A DNA stretch of 37,492 nt from Chitinophagaceae bacterium UBA4857 (GTDB lineage Bacteria > Bacteroidota > Bacteroidia > Chitinophagales > Chitinophagaceae): positions 52,098-89,589 of the forward strand of contig DHEF01000052.1 of the NCBI GenBank assembly GCA_002399735.1, in the 5' to 3' direction. Made by a program: the position numbers and the translations under genes. Shown here one piece after another: positions 19,201-27,635 of the stretch; position 1 is the first letter of the stretch; every line of letters begins with the position of its first letter. The notes beneath the pieces are model-generated. The model worked only from the letters and a program-made list of their open reading frames with translations, was not told the origin of the DNA and did not search any database.

Positions 19201-19427
19201 CTTATTGGAAGATAAACCAAATTACACTTAGCTATAATATTGACAGAAAATATACGACCCGTTTTGGTATTACCTCTACCAGTGTGTTTTTTACAGCTAA
19301 TAATGTGTACACATTCTCGAACTATTCTGGCCCCGATCCGGAGTTGGTAACACAGTTAGGAAGAGATTATTCCAATGGCTATCCTAACAGAAGAAGCTAT
19401 ACGGTTGGTGTAAATGTTCAGTTTTAA
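16284..19427 (+). CDS. SusC/RagA-family TonB-linked outer membrane transporter (second copy)
   Basis: The ATG at 16284 yields 1047 residues beginning with a signal peptide ending ITVAQT; an in-frame TTG at 16260 is less likely. The mature protein starts with a carboxypeptidase-D-regulatory-like domain (VVKGKILDLVENEPKAGVSI ... FTFSGFETIKETV, about residues 30-105). Then come a TonB-box-like MKEVVVQGF, the plug (VLELLQGKIAGVNVQNNTG, TINIRGISS, PLFVIDGAPI, SMEFLKDAGATSQYGSRGAYG) and the barrel ending in VGVNVQF. This is the full canonical SusC layout, unlike the first copy. Its stop is 22 bases before the ATG chosen for the next SusD gene. Confidence 0.95.
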   Translation: MRFFVTLIFSFLLVVACNNITVAQTTNTIVVKGKILDLVENEPKAGVSISDGKKVVGVSDAKGEFSVRVPLGTQLVFTFSGFETIKETVTSADKEIEIKMSAKQDAMKEVVVQGFSRKTRETVTGSTAVLSGKDIQDVPVANVLELLQGKIAGVNVQNNTGSPGAMGTINIRGISSSQVSSDGFLTPTSPLFVIDGAPIDMNSNYEYGFQGGGPGISPLALIPSEDIESMEFLKDAGATSQYGSRGAYGVVIVTTKRGRSKVPIVSYEGRAFINSAPAQRKILGGREERQIRINQILDYDTSYTNAMRLINNRPFLADSLNPYYNNSTDWQDLFFRTTFNQSHNVRISGGDRTFNYKANLNYFDEEGIMKNTGFKRYTLSLDGLYQPVDEFRMITNLRASLGQRNNGSGLGLQQTSLQDAVNLSSLLPPAYYADFNEASNGKKVDNDNKIINVMVNIDMQYEPIKGIQLKNLLSYGLTTGNSDIFRPSFLNNNSSQYYSYNDKKYTINNRSSLNFIRSFGNHNLTTFVFNELTSESFRANAIQLNQTANDYINGPLGYNWVASRGGTLNNVNEMRIHGYGGTISYNYDTKYVLDFAYRFDGTSTNGPFTGYTQNPALTGRWNFNREKIFDKAYWLTYGSLRGGWGRNIVPTGSIFDVYGVYRLGNLYNNDPTVYTDWTYAPNDNFKPQTKERWNLGLEMGVFDNRIDGVFDLYYEALDNQLASITLANVNGFNQIRLNAISQVNYGFEWNVNFRVFKKERDIKWTVGFNGAYNRDVLTKLPDGERQRLDATGVPIIKRLGRNVFSNLVYHNRGVYASTADVPVNPATGKRLQYGTPNSGVYFQAGDPIWTDINGDYVIDDQDKVTMGNPAPRFYGGINSTLEYKNFILRINASYTLGRDVLNEALAESFRNYYNPATPSALVPIDGYNYWRPSGTSKDVGTANAQYPNPFDYLRASTLNTYRTDQSLFMEDGSYWKINQITLSYNIDRKYTTRFGITSTSVFFTANNVYTFSNYSGPDPELVTQLGRDYSNGYPNRRSYTVGVNVQF

Positions 19428-19449
19428 CCTATTTGATTGTACTTTTTTT

Positions 19450-21003
19450 ATGAAAAAAATAACGACACTTATATTATTAGCTTTTGTACTTACTACTGTA
19501 GGTTGCAAAAAGTTTTTAAATGTAGATCCTCCAAGTAATTTATCTGGTAACAACTTTTGGAAATCATACGAGGATGTTGATAACTATACCAATGGATTAT
19601 TTGAATCTTTTAGAGCAGCAACTTTTCGTTCTAATATGAAATCCGGAGCCGGTAGCGATGAGTTTCCATTTTTTCCGTTTACTGGTGATATGCGTATGGC
19701 GCCGGTAGTAGAAAATACTGGGGCAGGTTGGCAACGTACTTATATCAAAGGTTTAAGGGATAATAATTTGCGTTTATTTTTAAACCCTGCTACATGGACT
19801 TATTCCGGAGTAAATAACTGGAATAGCTTATTTAATACTTCTCGTTTTTTTAATTGGGACCGTTTTTTTAAAGTAGTGGCTTCTGCAAATATCTTAATTG
19901 AAAAAGTTTCTACCGTTGATGTGTTGAGCGAGGCGGATAAAAAGCGTTTTATTGCCGAAGGAACGTTAATGCGTAATATGGCTTATTTTATGATGGTGAG
20001 GTTGTGGGGGGATGTCCCATATTACACCAAAGCCAATAACACAACCTCGTTATCCAGAACGAATATGCTTGAGGTATTAAGAAACTGCGTAGCTGATTTA
20101 GCCGCGGTTGAAAAAGATTTACCATGGACATATAATGACCCGGGAAGAAGGGCCGTACGGGGTATGCGTGGCGGTGCCTTAATTCTCTTAATGCATATGA
20201 AAATGTGGCTTGGCGGATTTGATGAACCCAATGCACAACAACATTTTCGTGATGCTATTGATTTTGGTCTGGAACTTACTACACAAAACGGTGGGGCATA
20301 TGAGTTATTACCTTTTGAAAGATACAGAGAAATTTTCAGGGGACGTTCAAAAGAAGGGTTATTTGAAATACCTCAGAATATTAACTATGGCGAACGTTTT
20401 GGTTGGTCGTTTATATCTGACCACGTAACCCAGTTTTTGTTAACAAACGGTCAGTTAAAAAACACCTACATGTATTGGGATGCGGCCTTTTTAAATGAAA
20501 TATTTCCTTCCAGTAAACCCGATAAAAGAACAACCAACTGGTTAAAGAACAGAAGTAATACTACAGGTGGTTTTTCATTAACAAAATACGCAAATACATT
20601 TATTACAGAGTCTGTTTTAAGTATTGATGATAGCCAGATATTATTTCGTTATGCTGATGCTTTTTTATTATTGGCAGAAGCGTATGCTGCAATAGGGGAA
20701 ACAACACAGGCGGTAGCCAATTTGGATATTATTAAAGCCAGGGCAGGAGCCGATCCTTATTCTGGTTCATCACCAGATGATTTAAAAAAAGAAATATGGG
20801 ATGAACGCTGCAGGGAATTTATTGGTGAGTCTCATTATTATTATGATTTGGTGCGCACTAAAAATATTCTGGATAGAGACTTAAGTTATTCAGGTACGGT
20901 ACTAACAACTGAGCAATTTAGAGCCGGAGCCTGGACATGGCCGCTGTCAGATGCTGTTAGGGTTAATAATCCTCAGGTTACATATAATAACTACTGGAGA
21001 TAA
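19450..21003 (+). CDS. RagB/SusD-family surface nutrient-binding lipoprotein (second copy)
   Basis: The ATG at 19450 gives 517 residues starting MKKITTLILL with the lipobox TVGC-KKF (Cys about residue 19). An in-frame ATG at 19414 overlaps the SusC stop and would put a poor extension before the signal peptide. Typical SusD segments are VDPPSNLSGNNFWKSYEDVD near the N-terminus, RNMAYFMMVRLWGDVPYY in the TPR-like region, and ERCREFIG-ESHYYYDLVRTKN near the C-terminus. It pairs with the SusC gene just upstream and is clearly diverged from the first SusD, implying a different ligand or ligand size. Confidence 0.95.
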   Translation: MKKITTLILLAFVLTTVGCKKFLNVDPPSNLSGNNFWKSYEDVDNYTNGLFESFRAATFRSNMKSGAGSDEFPFFPFTGDMRMAPVVENTGAGWQRTYIKGLRDNNLRLFLNPATWTYSGVNNWNSLFNTSRFFNWDRFFKVVASANILIEKVSTVDVLSEADKKRFIAEGTLMRNMAYFMMVRLWGDVPYYTKANNTTSLSRTNMLEVLRNCVADLAAVEKDLPWTYNDPGRRAVRGMRGGALILLMHMKMWLGGFDEPNAQQHFRDAIDFGLELTTQNGGAYELLPFERYREIFRGRSKEGLFEIPQNINYGERFGWSFISDHVTQFLLTNGQLKNTYMYWDAAFLNEIFPSSKPDKRTTNWLKNRSNTTGGFSLTKYANTFITESVLSIDDSQILFRYADAFLLLAEAYAAIGETTQAVANLDIIKARAGADPYSGSSPDDLKKEIWDERCREFIGESHYYYDLVRTKNILDRDLSYSGTVLTTEQFRAGAWTWPLSDAVRVNNPQVTYNNYWR

Positions 21004-21051
21004 CAAATAGTAAATAATTGATAAAATGCTTTTAAAATGAAGCTTTTGTTT

Positions 21052-21792
21052 ATGAAAAAAATAATGAAATCTTTTATTGTAACGATATCTGCATTTGCTT
21101 TTTTACTAGTAGGTTGTAATAAAAGTAATTTTAAAGACGGCGGCACTACCAGCAGAAAGTTTAATGGTAATATTATTCAATACCTGGAGTCTAAAAAAGA
21201 GGATAATAAATTGTTGTTGGAGATCATTGATTTAGCCGGGTTTAAAAATACCTTATCAGACGAAACTGTTACTTTTTTTGCTCCCTCTGCACCATGTATT
21301 GATAGAACTATCAGGGATTTGAATAGAGCATTGTTTAGTACAGGCCGTGACACCGTAAGTGTAATGAGCCAGATTAAACCTGCTGTATGGCGTTGGGCAT
21401 TGGGTAATTATATTTTTAGAGAAAAAAGATCATTGGTAGATTATCCGCAGGTTGATTTAAATAATAAAGCAGTTTTCAAAGGCCAAACATTTGAATCTTA
21501 TACCGGGAGATTTATGAACGTTGGTGTAGAGTATGGGAATGCTTCGGGTATTCAATACGCAGGTTATAGGAACCTGGTTTTATCTTACCCTGTATCGCAA
21601 ACCGACCTTGCCGGTTTTTGGTTTAATGGAAGAGTGGCCAGTAGTGATATAGAAACTGACAAAGGCTTTGTTCATGTTATTGCTATGTATGAAACTAACT
21701 TAAATGGTTTATATATAGAGCCACATTATTTTGGTTTTAGTTTTATTGATTTTGTAAACATGGCTTTGGATTATGGAATTGGAAGGCCATAA
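21052..21792 (+). CDS. FAS1 (fasciclin)-domain lipoprotein (second copy)
   Basis: The product is about 246 residues from the ATG at 21052; an ATG at 21037 would add five residues. The lipobox is LLVGC-NKS. A single FAS1 domain follows: LLLEIIDLAGFKNTL, the H1-like ETVTFFAPSAPCIDR box and the H2-like DKGFVHVIAM box. It occupies the same position relative to SusC and SusD as the FAS1 gene at 14472 but is diverged from it. Expected location is the outer membrane surface; function as an adhesion or accessory subunit is inferred from FAS1 domains in general. Confidence 0.78.
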   Translation: MKKIMKSFIVTISAFAFLLVGCNKSNFKDGGTTSRKFNGNIIQYLESKKEDNKLLLEIIDLAGFKNTLSDETVTFFAPSAPCIDRTIRDLNRALFSTGRDTVSVMSQIKPAVWRWALGNYIFREKRSLVDYPQVDLNNKAVFKGQTFESYTGRFMNVGVEYGNASGIQYAGYRNLVLSYPVSQTDLAGFWFNGRVASSDIETDKGFVHVIAMYETNLNGLYIEPHYFGFSFIDFVNMALDYGIGRP

Positions 21793-21821
21793 ATGAAGCA
21801 GGCATAAGCCCAATAGAGTTG

Positions 21822-21926
21822 ATGCAGTACAAGAGTGAGTCTTTAATTCATTTCCAGTGGAAATAAATTAAACTCCGATTCTATCAGATTGAAAGGAACG
21901 ATGATAGTAGCATTGCAGATGGATAC
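21822..21926 (-). repeat. Interspersed repeat copy with central hairpin
   Basis: GCAGTACAAGAGTG (21824-21837) and ACGATGATAGTAGCATTGCA (21899-21918) are the two conserved flanks of the repeat family. Between them lies TTAATTCATTTCC (21844-21856), which pairs with GGAAATAAATTAA (21860-21872) with one mismatch around a three-base loop, followed by unrelated sequence. Bases 21822-21878 match the reverse complement of 9182-9238. Confidence 0.7.
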
Positions 21927-21983
21927 ATAAACGAAAAATTTTTATTGAAACATACATCTAATTAGTTTGAAATAAAAGATATC

Positions 21984-23618
21984 ATGTTAATGAAACTTAT
22001 AAACAGATATAGTTACGGGCTAATAACTTTTCTTGCTATTGCAGGATTGTTTATGGCATGTACCAAAGAAATTGAAAAAACAAGTGTATATCCTGGTTCA
22101 AGTTATGAGGATATTAGCTTTTTAAGCGGATTACCTACACCATCACGCGGAGGTGAGGGTAGCGTGGTAAGTGTAAAAGTTAAAGGACTTAAGGGACGGG
22201 AAGGTAATTTTAAATTTTATGTTGGAGAGTTGGAAGCTGAGGTTTTGTCAGTGGCAGATAGTTCAATAACATTTAAAATACCGGTAGATGCTATTACCAG
22301 TACATTATATGTAAAATATCAGGATAAATTTTTCTTTGGTCCCGATTTTATTGTACGTGGCAAAGTGTTAATTGATCCTGCATTTGCCGGGTTTACCGGT
22401 GCTTTAAATAATGCTTCACCTGGTACTATTAATGATATTTTACCCGATGGACAAGATTTTATAATAGCCGGTTTGTTTGATAACTATGCCAACGCAGCTA
22501 CTGCGGCTGCACCTATTATAAACCTGGCTAAAATTACTAATAGAGGTGCTTTTCAAAGTGCGGTAACAAGGGGTACATCATCAGGTGTTATTAATAGTAT
22601 TACGAAACTTCCTATTCCCATTCCTCAATACCTGGTTTCGGGTGTTTTTTCTGAGTACAATACACGTAAAGGTGTTAATGGTATTGCGGGTTTACTAGCC
22701 GGTATGGCGTTGGATACGGTAATTATTGATGTTATTAATCCTGAACCTGTATTGCATCCTTTAGATGGTAAAGATACAGTGGCTACTTTTAATGGTGGTG
22801 TTTTAGGGAGTGTATTAAAAACTTTTGTTACTACCGATAATAAATACATTGCTGTAGGGAATTTTAGCCATTATGTAAGTCACTTCTACGAGAGATCTAC
22901 CAGGGATAATAAGTTAATGGATTTGGTTCCGGTGTCGACCATTATGCGTATGAATGCAGATGGAAGTCTGGATTCAACCTTCAATTATGATCTCGTTGCG
23001 CATCGTGGTAATCCTGCCGCTAATGGAAGCATTTCTTCAACGGTACAAATAAGCGATAAACGTATAATTTTAGCCGGTTCATTTATAAAATACAACGACG
23101 TTGATGCCTCTCGTATTGTAGCAGTTAATGAAAGTGACGGATCTATAAATACTTCATTTAATGTGGGTAGTGGGGCCGATGGTGTTATATCTCAAGTATC
23201 ATACAATGCGCTAACAGGTAAATTAGTAGTAGTAGGTGAGTTTCGCAATTTTAACGGAAGGCCTGCTAATGGTATTGTAGTGTTAAACTCTGATGGGTCA
23301 TTTGATAACACATTTAATTTGCAAAATTTAGAAGGTGGACGTATAAGTTTTGGTGGCCAACTTGAAGATGGTCGTATAATTATAACAGGTAGTTTTAAAA
23401 GATACGCAGGTAAAGGCCGCCCCGGTATAGCTGTATTAAATGCTGACGGTTCTTTAGCTCCGGGCTATAATAGCATGGGGGCTTTTGAAGGCCAGATAAA
23501 TAAAATGATTGAGGTAGTTGCATCGTCAGGTAATGTGGGTGTAATATTAGTAGGCCAGTTTTCCAGGTTTGACAATGTAAATGTAAACAGCATTGTTTTT
23601 TTAGAGCTTATGCCTTAA
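21984..23618 (+). CDS. IPT/TIG plus delta-60-repeat beta-propeller lipoprotein (DUF5008/DUF5122-like)
   Basis: The 544-residue lipoprotein has a signal ending at FMAC-TKE (Cys about residue 28). Residues about 45-125 look like an IPT/TIG immunoglobulin-like domain (SVVSVKVKGLKGREGNFKFY). From about 130 on the protein shows repeated propeller blades with delta-60 (DUF5122) signatures such as MNADGSLDSTFN, VNESDGSINTSFNVGSGADG, LNSDGSFDNTFN and LNADGSLAPGYN, each followed by an IxxaGsF/GeF strand. No catalytic motif was found. It takes the fourth place of the second SusC/SusD/FAS1 module, parallel to the gene at 15213. I infer a surface ligand-binding or docking protein. A gap of 191 bases with a repeat copy precedes it. 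Confidence 0.72.
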   Translation: MLMKLINRYSYGLITFLAIAGLFMACTKEIEKTSVYPGSSYEDISFLSGLPTPSRGGEGSVVSVKVKGLKGREGNFKFYVGELEAEVLSVADSSITFKIPVDAITSTLYVKYQDKFFFGPDFIVRGKVLIDPAFAGFTGALNNASPGTINDILPDGQDFIIAGLFDNYANAATAAAPIINLAKITNRGAFQSAVTRGTSSGVINSITKLPIPIPQYLVSGVFSEYNTRKGVNGIAGLLAGMALDTVIIDVINPEPVLHPLDGKDTVATFNGGVLGSVLKTFVTTDNKYIAVGNFSHYVSHFYERSTRDNKLMDLVPVSTIMRMNADGSLDSTFNYDLVAHRGNPAANGSISSTVQISDKRIILAGSFIKYNDVDASRIVAVNESDGSINTSFNVGSGADGVISQVSYNALTGKLVVVGEFRNFNGRPANGIVVLNSDGSFDNTFNLQNLEGGRISFGGQLEDGRIIITGSFKRYAGKGRPGIAVLNADGSLAPGYNSMGAFEGQINKMIEVVASSGNVGVILVGQFSRFDNVNVNSIVFLELMP

Positions 23619-23637
23619 ATACAAGAAGTTTTGTTAA

Positions 23638-23705
23638 CCGGCTATAGTACCCTGATGGAGCTGATGTTGCGACGCTCCGTTCAACGGCAGTAATTCTATT
23701 GAAAA
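23638..23705 (+). repeat. Interspersed repeat copy
   Basis: CCGGCTATAGTACC (23638-23651), GTTGCGACGCTCC (about 23666-23678) and CAGTAATTCTATTG (23688-23701) appear in the same order as in the copies at 33446 and 1-65. It fills most of the 150-base gap between the delta-60 gene and the first LamG gene. Confidence 0.6.
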
Positions 23706-23768
23706 GAAATACAGGATCGTTTAAAGTAAAAAACTAAATAAATAAGAATTCAACCAAATATTGCTGAT

Positions 23769-25586
23769 ATGGTAAACATTATTAAATATAGAAAAATATA
23801 TAAGCTGTTTGCAGGGATAATGTCTGTATCGGCTATGGTCTTTTTCTTTTCCTGTAACAAAGATTTTCCTAATACACTTACTGAAACTGAGGGAGTGGAT
23901 TCCACGTCTGCTGCTAAGATGGAACGTAAAGTATTATTGGTAGTAGTAAACGGTGCAAGGGGTGAAGCTGTACGTACGGCGAGTATACCAAACATGGTAA
24001 GCCTAAACGATAATGCTATTTACTCGTGGAATGCGTTAACAGAATATAGCAATGTAGGTAGTCCTATTGCCGATGCAACAGGTTGGGCAAATATTTTAAC
24101 AGGCGCTACATCTGCCGAGCATAATGTAACAACTAATGATTTTACTGGTAATAACCTCGCGGCTTACCCTACTTTTCTGTCACGTATTAAGGCCGCAAAA
24201 CCTACGGCAAAAACAAGTGCTTTTGTAAGTTCAACTGCTTTAAAAACAAATTTATTAGCCGATGCTTCTCAGGTACAGGAGTTTACTACTGATGCCAGTT
24301 TACATACCGCTGCCATGACAGAAATTGGCACTGGTACCTCATCCTTAGTTTTTGTTGAGTACAACGGTGTGGCAATAGCGGGTGATGCATATGGGTACGA
24401 AACAACAACAGCCCAGTATATGAATGCCATAAGCCAGGTAGATGCCTATGTTGGTGCACTGGTTGACAGGCTAAAAAGCAGAACAACTTATAAAGACGAA
24501 AACTGGTTGGTAATTATTACATCAAACAAGGGTGGTGCCACCTCAGCTACTCCTAGTGATCTTTCTGCCTACGGCGATTCCTGGAGAAATACTTTTACCA
24601 TTATGTATCAACCTAAGTTTACACCACAATTTGTGCCTAAGCCAATATCCAGTCGCGGGTTTTCACCTTTTAAAGATTCGGCATTACGTATGTATGGCCG
24701 ACCCACAGATGCTACAGGCGGAACAAGGGTTGTGGTACAAAACAAAGCAGGCGAAACAAACCAAACAATTTTCGATTTGGAAAATGGAGCATTAACGGTT
24801 GAAGCGAAAGTAAAGTTTAATAAATCAGCAAGCGGTAACTATAGCTTTAATTATCCTCCAATATTAAGTAAAACAACTGCACGTTCGGGCAGTACTGCTG
24901 GTTGGTCAATTTTTAAACAAGGCAATGGCTTTACTGCCTATGTAGCCAATGGTACTACTAACTTGCAAATAGGTACATCATCTACAGGTGCTATTACGGA
25001 TGATTTATGGCATACCATAGCCATGGTGATGTATAGAGATGGTGCTGTTTTCCGGGTTGAGTTTTATAAAGATGGTGATTTGGCTATTAGTGGTAACTAT
25101 ACCTCTACTACAGGCATAACATCTAGCGCACCGGTTACAATGGGTTTTAATCCTGAGGTGTTTACAACAGAATATATTAATATGCAAATGACTGATGTGC
25201 GTATATGGAAGTCACGTGTTTTACCGGCCACTATTAACAAATATGACTGTTTTGATATGATACCTCCCGATCATCCAAACTATGCAACATTAGTGGGTAA
25301 TTGGTCTACTGTAAAGTCAAGATTGAATACGACAACAAATAGATTTACAGATTTAACGGGCAATGGTAGAGATGGTTTAATTGATGCGGCAAATGGCGGT
25401 ACTATCCAATGGACCAAGTTTGATGAAATTAGCCAGAACTTATGTCCAACGGGTGATGATGGTTATTATAAAATTGTACCTAACAATATTGATATAAGTG
25501 TACAGGTAATGCAATGGATGGGAATTAACACAACTACGTTTAATTTAAAAGGCAGAAGCTGGATAACAGGTTATATTAACCTATAG
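23769..25586 (+). CDS. Alkaline-phosphatase-fold/LamG/DUF4983 lipoprotein, probable pseudoenzyme (first copy)
   Basis: The 605-residue lipoprotein (Cys about residue 29, FFFSC-NKD) has three parts. Residues about 53-280 resemble the type I phosphodiesterase/alkaline phosphatase superfamily (KVLLVVVNGARGE, then ATGWANILTGATSAEHNV, then WLVIITSNKGG). Residues about 335-495 form a LamG/concanavalin-like jellyroll (LTVEAKVKF ... DDLWHTIAMVMYRDG ... MTDVRIWKSRVL). The tail is of the DUF4983 type. The metal-ligand positions appear lost: the first Asp is N61 (VVNG rather than VVDG) and the usual DH of SDHG is N253-K254. It is therefore probably a binding protein with a dead phosphatase fold. A paralogue lies at 27636, on the other side of the M60 peptidase gene. 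Confidence 0.82.
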   Translation: MVNIIKYRKIYKLFAGIMSVSAMVFFFSCNKDFPNTLTETEGVDSTSAAKMERKVLLVVVNGARGEAVRTASIPNMVSLNDNAIYSWNALTEYSNVGSPIADATGWANILTGATSAEHNVTTNDFTGNNLAAYPTFLSRIKAAKPTAKTSAFVSSTALKTNLLADASQVQEFTTDASLHTAAMTEIGTGTSSLVFVEYNGVAIAGDAYGYETTTAQYMNAISQVDAYVGALVDRLKSRTTYKDENWLVIITSNKGGATSATPSDLSAYGDSWRNTFTIMYQPKFTPQFVPKPISSRGFSPFKDSALRMYGRPTDATGGTRVVVQNKAGETNQTIFDLENGALTVEAKVKFNKSASGNYSFNYPPILSKTTARSGSTAGWSIFKQGNGFTAYVANGTTNLQIGTSSTGAITDDLWHTIAMVMYRDGAVFRVEFYKDGDLAISGNYTSTTGITSSAPVTMGFNPEVFTTEYINMQMTDVRIWKSRVLPATINKYDCFDMIPPDHPNYATLVGNWSTVKSRLNTTTNRFTDLTGNGRDGLIDAANGGTIQWTKFDEISQNLCPTGDDGYYKIVPNNIDISVQVMQWMGINTTTFNLKGRSWITGYINL

Positions 25587-25615
25587 TGATATACAGTATA
25601 ATTAGCTATAAAACA

Positions 25616-27604
25616 ATGAAAATGAAAAAATATTCTTTGTTACAACATATTGTTTTTACAGTATTTACCTTGGTAGCTTTTACCCAGTGTATTAAAAACA
25701 AGTATAGTTTTGAAGATGGATATGATAGAGGGGGCGAAGTCGACTCTAACATTACTGTAGATACTACCTTAAAGTTTATTGATGTATCAAAATTTGCGGC
25801 TGCCAGTGTATTTCCCGGACTGGTTTGTAATGCAACAGAAAAGCCACGATTAATGAATCATACACAAAGCTTCAACTTTAATTACTCATTTGTAGGTGAA
25901 GGCTTGCGTATAAGTGTAGCTCCTCAACCCTTGTTTAGTACCGGTTTGTATGTGGCACCCGGTGAGTTGTTAATTGTAGATGTACCTATCGGATTAAACT
26001 CTTTATCTATACAAGTTGGAGCCTGGACAGATAATTTATCTAACATTCCTGATGCACCAAGAGATGCATTGATTTATTCACGATCGCAATTAGCACCCGG
26101 AAGAAACTATTTCAGAAATTTATACGGAGGACCTATTTACCTTACAGCACTACGTCCCATAACGACACCGGTTAACTTAACGTTTAGTAACGTATTAAAA
26201 ATGGCGGATTTTGATTTGGAATCCGGCATGACTGACGCTGACTGGAAAGCACAATTAAATGCCAGTTGTGTACCTTGGTTAGAGTTAAAAAGCAAACATA
26301 TCATCTTTACTATATCTAAAGAATATTGCTTGTTAAAACCTATATCTGATGTTGAAAGGCTAATGAGAAGATGGGATGAAATAATAAAAAGAAATTATTA
26401 CGATTGGGAAGGGTTGTCTGAAAATGCTTCAGATCCCCGAGATCAGTCTCCTTTATTGCCATGGCGTGTGGTTTTGGATATTAAGCCTTCCGTAGGGTAT
26501 TTGCATAGCGGTTATCCGGTGGTTGGTACCAACGATTTTGAAATATTTGACGAGATAACTAATTATGAACAACGTGTTTCCAGGGGTATTTCTTGGGGTA
26601 TATTACACGAAATAGGGCATAATAACCAACAGGGTAGGTATTGGAGTTGGGGTAGTTTGGGCGAGGTTACCTGTAATATTTTTGCTTGCCGCGAAACTAA
26701 ACGTCAAGGATATTTTAACCAAGCACATCCGGCATTACCAACAGATATTCCAAAGGCTTTGTCCTTTGCTAATGCAGCAGGTACAAAAGATTTTGATGGT
26801 ACCGATGCCAATATTAATACACCATTTGCCAGGTTAACGCCTTTCTTACAAATCATGTTTAAATACCCTAATGGCGATTCACTGATTACCAAAATGTATC
26901 AGGCTGCCAGAAGGGCGCTTCGTCCATCTAATAACGATCAGGATAAAAGGGATTTTTTTTACGAAACCATTTGTGACGCAACGCAATTAGACTGGATTTT
27001 GTTTTTTGATAAATGGGGGATTAAAATAAGCAATATATCGGCTAACAAAATTGGAAATAAAGGGTATGCTTATTACACTAAGGAACTATGGAAATATAAT
27101 CCGCTTACGGATACAGGGGGCGACACTGAAATCAACCTCTATAGTCGCTCTAATTGGTCCATTACAAATTTTAGTAGTCAGGAAGCTACTGGTGAAGGCC
27201 CTCCAAGTGGATTAATTGCGGCAATACTGGATAATAACCCTTCTACATTTTGGCATTCGGTTTGGTCAAGTGCTTCAGCTACACCACCGCATAGTTTTAC
27301 TATTGATATGAAAGTGCCGTTTAATATTAATGGGTTCTTTTTTACACAACGTCAAAGTTTGACCAGAAATATTAGAAATATTAAAATTGAGGTAAGTATG
27401 GATGGTACTATATGGGAAATGATACCTAACAGTACTAACCCATCCAGTCCAACAACATTTACATTGCAGTCAATTACAGCGCAACAGGACTTTACCATTC
27501 CTACAAAAAGGTTCAGATATTTTAGAGCAACCATACCAACGGCTGCTGATGTATTTGACGGTACTAATAATGCAGCCCTGGCAGAAATTGGGGTTATTTA
27601 TTAA
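25616..27604 (+). CDS. M60-family (enhancin/mucinase-like) zinc metallopeptidase with F5/8 type C domain
   Basis: From the ATG at 25616 (another two codons later at 25622; a GTG at 25586 overlaps the preceding stop) the product is about 662 residues with a lipoprotein signal (FTQC-IKN). An N-terminal beta-region with STGLYVAPGELLIVDVP is typical of M60 proteins. The gluzincin site is complete: H331-E332-I-G-H335 (GILHEIGHNNQ) and the third ligand E350 (SLGEVTCN). Residues from about 515 form an F5/8 type C/CBM32-like domain (NPSTFWHSVW ... IEVSMDGTIWEMI ... FRATIPTA). M60 peptidases cleave mucin-type O-glycosylated proteins. As a surface lipoprotein next to two SusCD pairs it probably produces glycopeptides for import. 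The actual substrate is not known. Confidence 0.9.
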   Translation: MKMKKYSLLQHIVFTVFTLVAFTQCIKNKYSFEDGYDRGGEVDSNITVDTTLKFIDVSKFAAASVFPGLVCNATEKPRLMNHTQSFNFNYSFVGEGLRISVAPQPLFSTGLYVAPGELLIVDVPIGLNSLSIQVGAWTDNLSNIPDAPRDALIYSRSQLAPGRNYFRNLYGGPIYLTALRPITTPVNLTFSNVLKMADFDLESGMTDADWKAQLNASCVPWLELKSKHIIFTISKEYCLLKPISDVERLMRRWDEIIKRNYYDWEGLSENASDPRDQSPLLPWRVVLDIKPSVGYLHSGYPVVGTNDFEIFDEITNYEQRVSRGISWGILHEIGHNNQQGRYWSWGSLGEVTCNIFACRETKRQGYFNQAHPALPTDIPKALSFANAAGTKDFDGTDANINTPFARLTPFLQIMFKYPNGDSLITKMYQAARRALRPSNNDQDKRDFFYETICDATQLDWILFFDKWGIKISNISANKIGNKGYAYYTKELWKYNPLTDTGGDTEINLYSRSNWSITNFSSQEATGEGPPSGLIAAILDNNPSTFWHSVWSSASATPPHSFTIDMKVPFNINGFFFTQRQSLTRNIRNIKIEVSMDGTIWEMIPNSTNPSSPTTFTLQSITAQQDFTIPTKRFRYFRATIPTAADVFDGTNNAALAEIGVIY

Positions 27605-27635
27605 AACAGTTTGGTTGTATAACTATAAAGAAATA

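Noticed and set aside
21945..21969. Possible promoter (TTG and TTAGTTTG) before the delta-60 gene
   Set aside because: The spacing is about 15 bases and the resulting leader would be only a few bases long, so the match is probably chance in AT-rich DNA.
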